Position numbers and translations under genes: made by a program
Source of the DNA: Mycobacterium sp.
GTDB taxonomy: Bacteria > Actinomycetota > Actinomycetes > Mycobacteriales > Mycobacteriaceae
DNA length: 55,248 nt
Direction: 5' to 3'
Assembly (NCBI RefSeq): GCF_019247615.1
Contig: NZ_JAFBAT010000007.1
Location: forward strand, 1 to 55,248
In this document: positions 44,887-54,045 of the stretch, one piece after another
How positions within the stretch are numbered: position 1 is the first letter of the stretch
Layout: every line of letters begins with the position of its first letter
Notes under the pieces: model-generated
Database searches by the model: none
Told to the model about the DNA's origin: nothing
Seen by the model: the letters and a program-made list of their open reading frames with translations, nothing else

Positions 44887-46599
44887 GTGAGTCTTGCGAG
44901 CCAGCTTGAGGAAACCAGGCGGCGGTCGCGCGGCGGCGCTGAGCGCCGGGACGCGCGTTCCGAGCGGATCTTTGGCGGATACAACACGTCGGACTCCTAT
45001 TCGGGCATTTATTCGAAGGCGTTCGACGAAATGTTCGATGCCAAGGGCAACGTGCGCGGCCCCTACAAGGGCATATACGCCGAGCTAGCGCCCTCGGACG
45101 CCTCCGAGCTGATGGCCCGCGCCGAGGCGCTGAGCCGGGCCTTCATCGACCAGGGCATCACCTTTTCGCTGTCGGGTCAGGAGCGGCCGTTCCCACTCGA
45201 TCTGGTGCCGCGGGTGATCTCGGCCGCGGAGTGGAATCGGTTGGAGCGCGGCATCACGCAGCGGGTCAAGGCGCTCGAGATGTATCTCGACGACATCTAC
45301 GGCGAGCAGGAGATCCTGAACGACGACGTCATCCCACGCCGGCTAGTTACCTCCTGCGAGCATTTTCACCGCCAGGCGGTCGGCATCGTCCCGCCGAACG
45401 GCGTGCGAATCCACGTCGCGGGCATCGACCTGATCCGCGATGAGCGGGGCAATTTCCGAGTGCTCGAGGACAACCTGCGTTCGCCCTCCGGCGTGTCGTA
45501 TGTCATGGAAAACCGGCGCACGATGGCGCGGGTTTTCCCGAACCTGTTCGCCACGCATCGGGTGCGCGCGGTCGACGACTACTCGTCGCACCTCTTGCGG
45601 GCGCTACGAAACTCAGCGGCCACCAACGAGGCCGATCCCACCGTGGTGGTCCTGACCCCGGGCGTGGCGAACTCGGCCTACTTCGAGCACTCGCTGCTTG
45701 CCCGTCAGATGGGCGTCGAGCTCGTCGAAGGCCGCGACCTGTTCTGCCGCGACAATCAGGTATACATGCGCACCACCGAAGGAGAGCGCCAGGTCGACGT
45801 CATCTACCGGCGCATCGACGACGCCTTCCTGGACCCGCTGCAGTTCCGCGCCGACTCGGTGCTGGGGGTGGCCGGTTTGGTCAACGCTGCCCGGGCCGGC
45901 AACGTCGTCATTTCCAGCGCTATCGGCAACGGGGTGGGCGACGACAAGCTGGTCTACACGTACGTGCCGACGATGATCGAGTACTACCTGGGCGAGAAGC
46001 CCGTGCTGGCCAACGTGGAGACCTACCGGTGCTGGCTGGAGGACGAACGCGCGGAGGTGCTCGACCGCATCGACGAATTGGTCCTCAAGCCGGTCGAGGG
46101 CTCGGGCGGCTATGGCATCGTGTTCGGACCCGAGGCGTCCGAGAAGGAGCTGGGCGCCGTCGCCAAGAAGATCCGCGACGACCCCCGGAGCTGGATCGCG
46201 CAGCCGATGATGGAGCTGTCGACCGTGCCGACGCAGATCGGAAGCGCGCTGGCGCCCCGCTACGTCGATCTGCGGCCCTTCGCGGTCAACGATGGCAACG
46301 ACGTGTGGGTGTTGCCCGGCGGCTTGACCCGGGTGGCCCTGGTCGAGGGCTCGCGGGTGGTGAACTCCAGCCAGGGCGGTGGCTCGAAGGACACCTGGGT
46401 TCTGGCGCCGCGCGCGGCCGCTCGCGACCGTGAGCTCGGCGCCGCCGAAGTCGTGCGTTCGCTGCCCAAGTCCATACCGGACCCGGTGCTTGACGCCGCG
46501 CCGCGGCCGAACCAGCACCAGTCGCAGCGCACCCAACCGCAGGAGGAGCAGACTCAGCAGCAGCAACAGCAGAAGGCCCACCAAGAGGTGGTCGGCTGA
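44887..46599 (+). CDS. Circularly permuted ATP-grasp protein
   Basis: A 570-residue protein of the circularly permuted ATP-grasp type (DUF404/407), with [20 protein letters not shown] near the N-terminus, [18 protein letters not shown], and the nucleotide-binding [20 protein letters not shown] and [17 protein letters not shown] segments. Predicted to form peptide-like bonds with ATP. The last 35 residues are Gln-rich, with six glutamines in a row. The start is GTG at 44887. It is the first of three coupled genes (TGATG overlaps) with an alpha-E protein and a transglutaminase, a combination proposed to make and crosslink an unidentified peptide. Confidence 0.9.
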   Translation: MSLASQLEETRRRSRGGAERRDARSERIFGGYNTSDSYSGIYSKAFDEMFDAKGNVRGPYKGIYAELAPSDASELMARAEALSRAFIDQGITFSLSGQERPFPLDLVPRVISAAEWNRLERGITQRVKALEMYLDDIYGEQEILNDDVIPRRLVTSCEHFHRQAVGIVPPNGVRIHVAGIDLIRDERGNFRVLEDNLRSPSGVSYVMENRRTMARVFPNLFATHRVRAVDDYSSHLLRALRNSAATNEADPTVVVLTPGVANSAYFEHSLLARQMGVELVEGRDLFCRDNQVYMRTTEGERQVDVIYRRIDDAFLDPLQFRADSVLGVAGLVNAARAGNVVISSAIGNGVGDDKLVYTYVPTMIEYYLGEKPVLANVETYRCWLEDERAEVLDRIDELVLKPVEGSGGYGIVFGPEASEKELGAVAKKIRDDPRSWIAQPMMELSTVPTQIGSALAPRYVDLRPFAVNDGNDVWVLPGGLTRVALVEGSRVVNSSQGGGSKDTWVLAPRAAARDRELGAAEVVRSLPKSIPDPVLDAAPRPNQHQSQRTQPQEEQTQQQQQQKAHQEVVG

Positions 46600-47576
46600 T
46601 GCTGGCCCGCAACGCCGAGGCGCTTTATTGGATCGGTCGCTATGTCGAGCGCGCCGATGACACCGCCCGGATTCTGGACGTTGCATTGCACCAATTGCTG
46701 GAGGATTCCAGCGTCGACCCCGACCAGGCATCTCGCCTGCTGCTGCGGGTGCTCGGCATCGACCCCCCGGAGCATGACTTGGATGTCTGGTCGTTGACGG
46801 ACTTGGTCGCCTTCAGCACCAACGTCTCCGGGGGCTGTTCGATCGTCGACGCCATTACGGCCGCGCGCGAGAACGCGAAGTCGGCCCGGGAAGTGACATC
46901 GAGCGAAATCTGGGAGTGTCTGAACACCACCTACCACGCCCTGGCCGAACGCGAGCGTGCCGCGAAACGCCTTGGTCCGCATGAGTTTCTGTCATTCATC
47001 GAAGGCCGGGCGGCCATGTTCGCGGGCCTGGCCGACTCGACGCTTTCGCGCGATGACGGATACCGGTTCATGGTGCTGGGCCGCGCGATCGAACGCGTCG
47101 ACATGACCGTGCGGCTACTGCTTTCGCGGGTCGGGGACAGCGCGTCGTCACCGGCGTGGGTCACGCTGTTGCGCTCCGCCGGTGCACACGACACCTATCT
47201 GCGCACATACCGCGGCGTCCTGGACGCCGGCCGGGTGGTGGAGTTCATGCTGCTCGACCGACTGTTTCCGCGTTCGGTGTTCTACTCGCTGCGGATGGCC
47301 GAACACAACCTCGACGAGCTGCTGCACAATCCGCAGAGCCGGATCGGGTCCACCGCCGAGGCGCAACGGTTACTCGGTCGCGCACGCAGCGAACTCGAGT
47401 TCGTGCAACCCGGTGTGCTGCTCGAGTCGTTGGACAGCCGGCTGGCGGGCCTGCAGCGAACGTGCCGTGACGTCGGAGAAGCGTTGTCGCTGCAGTACTT
47501 TCACGTCACCCCCTGGGTGGCGTGGTCGGATGCCGGCCAGCGGGTGCGGCGGGTCAGCAGGCAGGGCGAATCCTGA
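46599..47576 (+). CDS. Alpha-E domain protein
   Basis: A 325-residue all-helical protein of the alpha-E (DUF403) family, opening [27 protein letters not shown]. It has DGYRFMVLGRAIERVDMTVRLL and VFYSLRMAEHNLDEL later. It starts inside the preceding stop (TGATG) and ends by overlapping the transglutaminase start the same way. The biochemical role is unknown; the family nearly always accompanies the ATP-grasp and transglutaminase partners found here. Confidence 0.9.
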   Translation: MLARNAEALYWIGRYVERADDTARILDVALHQLLEDSSVDPDQASRLLLRVLGIDPPEHDLDVWSLTDLVAFSTNVSGGCSIVDAITAARENAKSAREVTSSEIWECLNTTYHALAERERAAKRLGPHEFLSFIEGRAAMFAGLADSTLSRDDGYRFMVLGRAIERVDMTVRLLLSRVGDSASSPAWVTLLRSAGAHDTYLRTYRGVLDAGRVVEFMLLDRLFPRSVFYSLRMAEHNLDELLHNPQSRIGSTAEAQRLLGRARSELEFVQPGVLLESLDSRLAGLQRTCRDVGEALSLQYFHVTPWVAWSDAGQRVRRVSRQGES

Positions 47577-48415
47577 TGTGGCGGTTACGGGTGGTGCACA
47601 CCACGGGATACGCTTACCAGTCGCCCGTGACCGCCTCCTACAACGAAGCCAGGCTCACCCCGCGGTCGGACACGCGGCAGAACGTAATCCTCAACCGGGT
47701 CGAAACCATTCCCGCCACCCGGTCCTACCGCTACATCGACTATTGGGGTACCGCCGTGACCGCGTTCGACCTGCACGCGCCGCACACCGATCTCACGGTG
47801 ACGTCATCCTCCGTCGTGGAGACCGAGCGGCCGGACGCGAGCGAATCCGAGGTGAGTTGGAACGAGCTGCAATCCGAGGCGGTGATCGACCGTTTCGACG
47901 AATTGCTTCGCTCCACGGCGCACACCCCCGTGAACAAGCCCGTCGCGTCGGTGGCCAAGAAGCTTCGCAAAGCGTGTGACCCCGCGGAAGCCGTCGTCGC
48001 GGCGGCCAAGTGGGTGCGGGGCCAGCTTGAATACCTCCCTGGGACCACAGGAGTGCACTGGTCCGGACTGGACGCGCTGAACGAAGGCAAGGGCGTCTGC
48101 CAGGACTTCGTGCACTTATCTCTGATTCTGTTGCGCGCCATGGGAATTCCGGGATTGTACGTTTCCGGCTACCTGCACCCCAGGCGTAACGCCGTCGTCG
48201 GGGATACCGTCGACGGTCGCAGCCACGCCTGGATTCAGGCGTGGACGGGGGCTTGGTGGCACTACGACCCGACCAACGACACGGAGATCAACGAGCAATA
48301 CGTCAGCGTGGGCGCCGGGCGTGACTACACCGACGTTCCGCCGCTGAAAGGCATCTACTCCGGGGAAGGGGCGACCGATCTCGACGTGATCGTGGAGATC
48401 ACCCGGTTGGCTTGA
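47576..48415 (+). CDS. Transglutaminase-like cysteine protease family protein
   Basis: A 279-residue protein with an N-terminal beta domain (MWRLRVVHTTGYAYQ) and a transglutaminase core. The catalytic triad is Cys in GKGVCQDFVH, His in SHAWIQAW and Asp in YDPTND. The start is the ATG at 47576, coupled to the alpha-E gene; upstream in-frame sequence only reads through that gene. It may hydrolyse or crosslink the product of the ATP-grasp partner, a role inferred from operon structure. Confidence 0.9.
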   Translation: MWRLRVVHTTGYAYQSPVTASYNEARLTPRSDTRQNVILNRVETIPATRSYRYIDYWGTAVTAFDLHAPHTDLTVTSSSVVETERPDASESEVSWNELQSEAVIDRFDELLRSTAHTPVNKPVASVAKKLRKACDPAEAVVAAAKWVRGQLEYLPGTTGVHWSGLDALNEGKGVCQDFVHLSLILLRAMGIPGLYVSGYLHPRRNAVVGDTVDGRSHAWIQAWTGAWWHYDPTNDTEINEQYVSVGAGRDYTDVPPLKGIYSGEGATDLDVIVEITRLA

Positions 48416-48449
48416 CCGCCAGTTCGTTGCGGACCCTAGGGTTTGACGA

Positions 48450-49151
48450 ATGATCGACTCGTCAGCGTCGGCGGCCCCCGGTCGGTGGGTTTTGACGGGC
48501 CTGGGACTGCTTTGCCTCGGACTGCTCTTCGGCGGGATCGCCATCGGCGTCGTCATGGGCGGCGTGCTGCCGTTGCCCTACGGGCGCGCCACCGCGGTCA
48601 CCGCCTACGTCCACGCCCAGCCGGTGGCGGTGCAGGTCATCGCCACCGCCACGTTCGCGTCATCGGTTCCCTTGGCCGTGTACGCGGCGGCGGTCGCCGC
48701 CCGGTTGCGGCGTTTGGGCGTCTCGGCGCCCGGAGCATTGGTCGCGCTCACGGGCGGCACCCTGGCGGCCGGCGCACTGGGCCTCGCCGGATTGCTGGCG
48801 TGGACGTTGTCGCGACCCGAGGTCGGCGCTGAGGCGGCCCTCATACGGTTGGTCTACTTCCTGGTATTTCTGGTCGGCGGACCGGGACACATCGTGGCCT
48901 TGGGCCTGTTGGTCGCCGGCATGGCGGTACCGGGTCTTGTGCGGGGATTGACGCCGCGGCCGGTGGCCTGGGCCGGCATTGTGACCGCGGGCCTGGCCGA
49001 ACTGGGGACGCTGGTGCTGGTGTGGCCCGAACTAGGGGTGATCCTGCCGATCGCACGGGTCCTGGCGTTGGTGTGGCTGGTGGTCGCCGGGGCGCTGCTG
49101 CCGTTGGGTCGCAAGGAAATTCAGCCAACGACGGTCACGGTCGGGGATTGA
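48450..49151 (+). CDS. Polytopic membrane protein of unknown function
   Basis: A 233-residue protein with about six helices (15-38, 55-80, 92-115, 125-150, 155-175 and 185-215). There are very few charged residues inside and no catalytic motif. I do not recognise the family. The ATG at 48450 lies 34 bases after the transglutaminase gene, so it may share the transcript. Its 3' end overlaps the convergent metallo-hydrolase gene by 17 bases. Confidence 0.75.
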   Translation: MIDSSASAAPGRWVLTGLGLLCLGLLFGGIAIGVVMGGVLPLPYGRATAVTAYVHAQPVAVQVIATATFASSVPLAVYAAAVAARLRRLGVSAPGALVALTGGTLAAGALGLAGLLAWTLSRPEVGAEAALIRLVYFLVFLVGGPGHIVALGLLVAGMAVPGLVRGLTPRPVAWAGIVTAGLAELGTLVLVWPELGVILPIARVLALVWLVVAGALLPLGRKEIQPTTVTVGD

Positions 49152-49977
49152 CCTCGACACGATGCAGGTCGTCGCCGAGTTCGATGCGACCGCCGAATTC
49201 GCCGGCCGCCAGCGCCCGCCATTGTTCCTCTTGGCCGGGCACCAGCGCCGGAACGTAGTGCGTCATCACCAGGGTGCCGACTCCCGCGCGGGCCGCGGTT
49301 GCCGCCGCTTCCGGCACCGATGAGTGGTAGTCGCAGATGTCCTTGAGTCGCTGCTGGGGGATGTTGGCGACCATGTCCTTGCGGATAACGGTGTGCACCA
49401 AGGCATCCGCGCCGCTGGCCAGCTGGTCCAGGCCGGCGCAGGGCACGGTGTCTCCCGCCAGCACCACCGACGTGTTCCCGGATTCGATGCGGAAGCCGAT
49501 GGTCGGTGCCACCGGCCGGTGATCGGTGGGCGCCACCCGAATGGTCACCCCGTCGCGGTCCCATGCCGGGCCTTCGGTGTATTCGTGGACTTCGACCGCC
49601 GGCGGGGCGTTCAGATCGGCATGATGAGCGATCCGGTAGCCGATGTCATGGCCGAACGCCCTCAACGTCGCGTCCACCGTCTCGGCGGTGCCGGGCGGTC
49701 CGATGATCGGCAGGGGCGGCGGGTCCGGCGCGAATGTGGAGATCCAGCGCGTGATGAGAAGGTCGCCGAGGTCGCCAATGTGGTCGCTGTGCAGGTGGGT
49801 GAGCAGCAGCGCCGAAAGCCCGGCGGCGCCCACTCCCACGGCCGCCGCGCGCTGCAGCACTCCGCGTCCGCAGTCGACCAGGAACACCTGGCCGCCGGCT
49901 CGCACCAGGGTCGACGGCCCGGCACGGTTCGGATCCGGGATGGGGCTGCCTGTGCCCAGCAAAGTGATCTCGATCAT
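49135..49977 (-). CDS. RNase Z-like metallo-beta-lactamase-fold hydrolase
   Basis: A 280-residue MBL-fold protein. The metal site is His61-x-His63-x-Asp65-His66 in THLHSDH, followed by an Asp in VLAGDT and a His in MTHYVPA. It starts [25 protein letters not shown], as in the arylsulfatase/RNase Z group; the long exosite arm of true RNase Z is not seen. The ATG at 49977 is chosen because GGAGG (49986-49990) is eight bases away; the ATG at 49983 would leave two. M. tuberculosis Rv2407 is the likely counterpart. Confidence 0.88.
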   Translation of the reverse strand: MIEITLLGTGSPIPDPNRAGPSTLVRAGGQVFLVDCGRGVLQRAAAVGVGAAGLSALLLTHLHSDHIGDLGDLLITRWISTFAPDPPPLPIIGPPGTAETVDATLRAFGHDIGYRIAHHADLNAPPAVEVHEYTEGPAWDRDGVTIRVAPTDHRPVAPTIGFRIESGNTSVVLAGDTVPCAGLDQLASGADALVHTVIRKDMVANIPQQRLKDICDYHSSVPEAAATAARAGVGTLVMTHYVPALVPGQEEQWRALAAGEFGGRIELGDDLHRVEVNPRP

Positions 49978-50130
49978 GGCCATATCCTCCCAAGCCGCAT
50001 GTGAGAACAGTGGCGTTGACCAATCCGGACCGGGCGGCTCGACCTTTGTCCGGTTCGGCGGCCGGCGATGGCTTTCCCGTCGCGCGAGTTAGCCGTAGCC
50101 TGATGTGAAGCTGATCATAACCGGCTGGCT

Positions 50131-50135
50131 GGAGG
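50131..50135 (+). promoter_or_regulatory. Shine-Dalgarno site of the CBS gene
   Basis: GGAGG lies five bases before the ATG at 50141 and selects it over the in-frame GTG at 50105. Confidence 0.7.
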
Positions 50136-50140
50136 CCCTG

Positions 50141-50569
50141 ATGCGGATTGCGGACGTCTTGCGGAACAAGGGCGCGGCGGTGGTGACCATCAATCCCGAG
50201 GCAACGGTCAAGGAGTTGGTCGCCGGCCTCGCCGAGCAAAACATCGGCGCCATGGTGGTGGTGGGCGACGACGGGGTCGTCGGCATCGTCTCCGAGCGCG
50301 ATGTCGTGCGCCAACTGCACACGCATGGCGCCAGCGTGCTGTCCCGGCCGGTCTCGAAGATCATGACCTCGACCGTGGCCACCTGCAAGAAGACGGACAC
50401 CGTCGACTCCTTGAATGTCCTGATGACCAAGAACCGGGTGCGCCACGTCCCGGTCTTGGACGGCAAGAAACTGATCGGCATCGTCAGCATCGGTGACGTC
50501 GTGAAGACCCGGATGGAAGAGCTGGAGGCCGAACACCAGCAGCTGCAGTCCTACATCACCCAGGGGTGA
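50141..50569 (+). CDS. CBS-domain pair protein
   Basis: A 142-residue protein made of two CBS motifs (about 8-62 and 72-128), as GIVSERDVVRQL and GIVSIGDVVKTRMEEL, forming one Bateman module that probably binds adenine nucleotides. There is no attached enzyme domain, so it acts in trans or as a sensor. The start MRIADVLRNKG matches the M. tuberculosis homologue as I remember it. The divergent metallo-hydrolase gene is 163 bases away; the two are neighbours across mycobacteria. Confidence 0.9.
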   Translation: MRIADVLRNKGAAVVTINPEATVKELVAGLAEQNIGAMVVVGDDGVVGIVSERDVVRQLHTHGASVLSRPVSKIMTSTVATCKKTDTVDSLNVLMTKNRVRHVPVLDGKKLIGIVSIGDVVKTRMEELEAEHQQLQSYITQG

Positions 50570-50588
50570 CCTGCCCCGCTGATCAGCA

Positions 50589-51191
50589 CTAGCTCCACGC
50601 GTACTCGGCGCGCAGCCGTGCGGCCACCACGTCGAAGATCTCGCGGTCCAGGATCGCGCCCTCCCGGCGGATACCCTCCTCGGGGACGTCGAGCACCCGG
50701 TCCAACCGAACCCAGCTTTGCCGGCCGTCGTAATCCCAAGCGCCGGAACCGATTCCAACCCAATCGCGGTCGCCGGCGCGGCGCTCCTGGCTGGACACCA
50801 TCAATCCCAACAGCACGCCGCGATCGCGACCCACAACCAGCACCGGCCGGTCTTTGCCGCGGGTGGGATCGTCCTCGTAGACCACCCACGTCCACACGAT
50901 CTCCCCGGGATCGGCCCGGCCATCGAGGTTCGGGGCGTACACCAGTTTCCGCGCCCGCTGGGCGGTGGGGAAGCTTGTGCTGGTCACCGGTCGGCCGGCG
51001 GTGACCGCCACCTGTGGTTGCGGGGCGGCCGCGGCGATGACGTTGGCGGTGATCTTCACGGCCTGCTGAAGTTCCCGCAGTACCTGCTGCGAGTTCTGCA
51101 CCTGCCGAACCAGCCGCGGAGCCCGATCGAAAACCAAGTTCTCCGCGAAGCGCTGAAACGTCTTCCACTGAGACTTCCGGGCCGACGCCAT
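50589..51191 (-). CDS. PemK/MazF-like protein
   Basis: A 200-residue protein. The C-terminal 110 residues have a PemK/MazF fold signature: [15 protein letters not shown] followed by [12 protein letters not shown]. The N-terminal 80 residues are helical and basic, an addition absent from ordinary MazF toxins (about 110 residues). No antitoxin gene adjoins it: the neighbours are the CBS gene and divergent lepA. It may be a domesticated RNase or RNA-binding relative, not a toxin. Confidence 0.75.
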   Translation of the reverse strand: MASARKSQWKTFQRFAENLVFDRAPRLVRQVQNSQQVLRELQQAVKITANVIAAAAPQPQVAVTAGRPVTSTSFPTAQRARKLVYAPNLDGRADPGEIVWTWVVYEDDPTRGKDRPVLVVGRDRGVLLGLMVSSQERRAGDRDWVGIGSGAWDYDGRQSWVRLDRVLDVPEEGIRREGAILDREIFDVVAARLRAEYAWS

Positions 51192-51224
51192 ATTCGCAGC
51201 ATAGACGCGAGGGCCCGGTCAGGA

Positions 51225-53144
51225 TTGGGCCCTGACCGCCGTCCGCGGATACGCTGGATACTCGAAAACCGCCGCTTCCAGGAGATTCCCATCAGCAGCT
51301 TCGCCGACAAGACCTTCACCGCGCCGGCGCAGATTCGGAATTTCTGCATCATCGCTCACATCGATCACGGCAAGTCGACGCTGGCGGACCGCATGCTTCA
51401 GCTCACCGGCGTCGTCGATGAGCGGTCGATGCGCGCCCAGTACCTCGACCGCATGGACATCGAGCGCGAGCGCGGGATCACCATCAAGGCGCAGAACGTG
51501 CGGCTGCCGTGGAAAGTCGCCGACGAAGATTACGTCCTGCACCTGATCGACACCCCGGGTCACGTCGACTTCACCTACGAGGTGTCGCGGGCGCTCGAGG
51601 CCTGCGAGGGCGCGATACTGCTGGTCGACGCCGCCCAGGGCATCGAGGCGCAGACGCTGGCCAACCTGTACCTGGCGCTGGACCGCGACCTGCACGTCAT
51701 CCCTGTGCTGAACAAGATCGACCTGCCCGCCGCCGATCCCGACCGCTACGCGGCAGAGATCGCCCACATCATCGGCTGCGAACCCGGCGACGTGCTGCGG
51801 GTCTCCGGCAAGACCGGCGAGGGCGTCGCCGATCTGCTCGACCACGTGGTGCGTGAGGTGCCGCCCCCGCGGGGCGACGCCGACGCGCCCACCCGCGCGA
51901 TGATCTTCGACTCCGTCTACGACATCTACCGCGGCGTGGTGACCTACGTGCGTGTGGTGGACGGCAAGATCACCCCCCGTGAGCGCATCTTGATGATGTC
52001 CACCGGCGCCACCCATGAACTGCTCGAGGTCGGCATCGTCTCGCCCGAACCGAAAGCCAGCGAAGGCCTCGGTGTCGGGGAGGTGGGTTATCTCATCACT
52101 GGAGTCAAGGACGTCCGCCAGTCCAAGGTCGGCGACACGGTCACCACAGCCCGCAATGGTGCGGCGGAGGCGCTGACGGGTTACCGGGAACCCAAGCCCA
52201 TGGTGTACTCGGGGCTCTATCCCGTCGACGGCTCCGACTATCCGGACCTGCGCGACGCGCTGGACAAGCTGCGGCTCAACGACGCGGCCCTGACCTACGA
52301 GCCGGAGACGTCGGTGGCGCTCGGATTTGGTTTCCGGTGCGGCTTTCTGGGACTGCTGCACATGGAGATCACCCGCGAACGCCTGGAACGCGAGTTCGAT
52401 TTGGACCTGATCTCGACATCACCGAACGTCGTGTACCGGGTGATCCGAGAGGACGACACCGAGATCCGGGTGACCAATCCGTCGGACTGGCCGGCGGGCA
52501 AGGTGCGCACTGTGTATGAGCCCGTGGTGAAGACCACCATCATCGCCCCCAGCGAGTTCATCGGCACCATCATGGAACTGTGCCAGTCACGTCGCGGCGA
52601 GATGGGGGGCATGGATTACCTGTCGCCCGAGCGAGTGGAGTTGCGTTACACGATGCCGCTCGGCGAGATCATCTTCGACTTCTTCGATTCGCTGAAGTCG
52701 CGCACCCGCGGTTATGCCAGCCTCGACTACGAGGAGGCCGGCGAGCAGGAGGCCCAGCTCGTCAAGGTCGACATCCTGCTGCAGGGTGAGGCGGTCGACG
52801 CGTTCAGCGCGATCGTGCACAAGGATTCCGCATTCGCCTACGGCAACAAGATGACCACCAAGCTCAAGGAACTCATCCCGCGCCAGCAGTTCGAGGTGCC
52901 GGTGCAAGCCGCGATCGGCTCGAAAATCATTGCGCGCGAGAACATCCGCGCGATTCGCAAAGATGTGCTGTCCAAGTGCTACGGCGGTGACATCACCCGT
53001 AAGCGCAAACTTCTGGAAAAGCAGAAGGAAGGCAAGAAGCGGATGAAGACCATTGGGCGTGTCGAAGTGCCCCAGGAAGCGTTCGTCGCCGCGCTGTCCA
53101 CGGATTCCGCCGCAGACAAATCCAGCTCGTCAGGCAAGAAGTAG
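51225..53144 (+). CDS. lepA: Elongation factor 4 (LepA)
   Basis: A ribosome-back-translocating GTPase of about 639 residues. G1 is AHIDHGKST, the switch regions are [11 protein letters not shown] and DTPGHVDF, and G4 is LNKIDLP. EF-G-like domains III and V follow, and the LepA-specific C-terminal domain carries [26 protein letters not shown]. The start is unclear: no ATG precedes the conserved [17 protein letters not shown], and TTG at 51225 is the only usual start codon in the short divergent gap, with a weak site. The open frame further upstream is a shadow of the PemK-like gene. Confidence 0.93.
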   Translation: MGPDRRPRIRWILENRRFQEIPISSFADKTFTAPAQIRNFCIIAHIDHGKSTLADRMLQLTGVVDERSMRAQYLDRMDIERERGITIKAQNVRLPWKVADEDYVLHLIDTPGHVDFTYEVSRALEACEGAILLVDAAQGIEAQTLANLYLALDRDLHVIPVLNKIDLPAADPDRYAAEIAHIIGCEPGDVLRVSGKTGEGVADLLDHVVREVPPPRGDADAPTRAMIFDSVYDIYRGVVTYVRVVDGKITPRERILMMSTGATHELLEVGIVSPEPKASEGLGVGEVGYLITGVKDVRQSKVGDTVTTARNGAAEALTGYREPKPMVYSGLYPVDGSDYPDLRDALDKLRLNDAALTYEPETSVALGFGFRCGFLGLLHMEITRERLEREFDLDLISTSPNVVYRVIREDDTEIRVTNPSDWPAGKVRTVYEPVVKTTIIAPSEFIGTIMELCQSRRGEMGGMDYLSPERVELRYTMPLGEIIFDFFDSLKSRTRGYASLDYEEAGEQEAQLVKVDILLQGEAVDAFSAIVHKDSAFAYGNKMTTKLKELIPRQQFEVPVQAAIGSKIIARENIRAIRKDVLSKCYGGDITRKRKLLEKQKEGKKRMKTIGRVEVPQEAFVAALSTDSAADKSSSSGKK

Positions 53145-53202
53145 CGCCGATGGGTCGCCCCGGGTCTTGGGCGTGTCTGCGGCGTGATCGCCTCCCCATA
53201 GG

Positions 53203-53208
53203 TAAACT
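53203..53208 (+). promoter_or_regulatory. Candidate -10 of the LppR-like gene
   Basis: TAAACT fits TANNNT and stands 27 bases before the GTG start. No strong -35 accompanies it. Confidence 0.3.
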
Positions 53209-53234
53209 CCCGGTGAACCAAAGGGAGATAAAGG

Positions 53235-54038
53235 GTGAATCAAAAGCATCGGGCGAGTTGCACCGGCGGCGGCCGAAGGGCGCGCTCGCTCGCCGCGCTG
53301 GCGCTCGTGTCGCTCATCGCCGGCTGCTCGGCGGTTGTCGAGGGTGCAGCCCGGCCGACGGCAGACTTGATCGCGCGATCGCTGACCGGGTCGACCATCA
53401 GGCAGGTGCTCCTTGCCGACGACGCGCTGTCGCGGATTCTCAACCGATCGTTCCGGATCGATCCCCGGTTTCCACCGCGGTTCGGGGGGCCGGAGACGCT
53501 GCAGGACGACGGTTGGGACGCACCCGGCGACTGCCTCGGCGTCGCGGCAATGCTGCAGCGAGTCGTCTACCAATCCGGCCAGGTGCGCCACGTCGCGGTG
53601 GAAACGTGGCGGCACGCTCCCAACTCCGTGGAGGTGACCAGCGTGCGGGAGGGCGTGGTGAGCTTGACCAGCGCCGCCGAAGCCCGGGCGCTGTTCGCCA
53701 AATTCGCCCAGCAATGGCAGCAGTGCGATGGCACGACGATGCCCCTGTCGGGCACCGTGTTCAGGCTGCAGGCGATGGCCAACAACGTTGAAGTCGCGGA
53801 TTCGCTTGTCGCGGCAACGGTTTCGATGGGGTTCGCATCGCGCACCCTCGATTCGGCCGCCATTCCATCGGGGCGTGCCCTCGGCGTCCGCGGGAACTGC
53901 CTGGTCGAGGTCGAGGTCGCCTTCTTCGGCAATCCGCAACATCATCCGCAACCGACGGAACCGGTAGCCGCGGATCCGCGCAGCAGTGCCGTGGACATCG
54001 CGCGCGCGATATTGGAAAACGTCGGCGCTCAGAGCTGA
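53235..54038 (+). CDS. LppR-like lipoprotein with PknH-type sensor domain
   Basis: A 267-residue secreted lipoprotein. The signal peptide has Arg-rich n-region, hydrophobic core and lipobox LIAGC, with the lipidated Cys31. The mature part resembles the extracytoplasmic sensor domain of PknH, with cysteines in GDCLGV, QQCDG and GNCLVE that could form disulfides. The start is GTG at 53235. It follows lepA as the lppR gene does in M. tuberculosis. Ligand and partner are unknown. Confidence 0.82.
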   Translation: MNQKHRASCTGGGRRARSLAALALVSLIAGCSAVVEGAARPTADLIARSLTGSTIRQVLLADDALSRILNRSFRIDPRFPPRFGGPETLQDDGWDAPGDCLGVAAMLQRVVYQSGQVRHVAVETWRHAPNSVEVTSVREGVVSLTSAAEARALFAKFAQQWQQCDGTTMPLSGTVFRLQAMANNVEVADSLVAATVSMGFASRTLDSAAIPSGRALGVRGNCLVEVEVAFFGNPQHHPQPTEPVAADPRSSAVDIARAILENVGAQS

Positions 54039-54045
54039 CGCCCCG

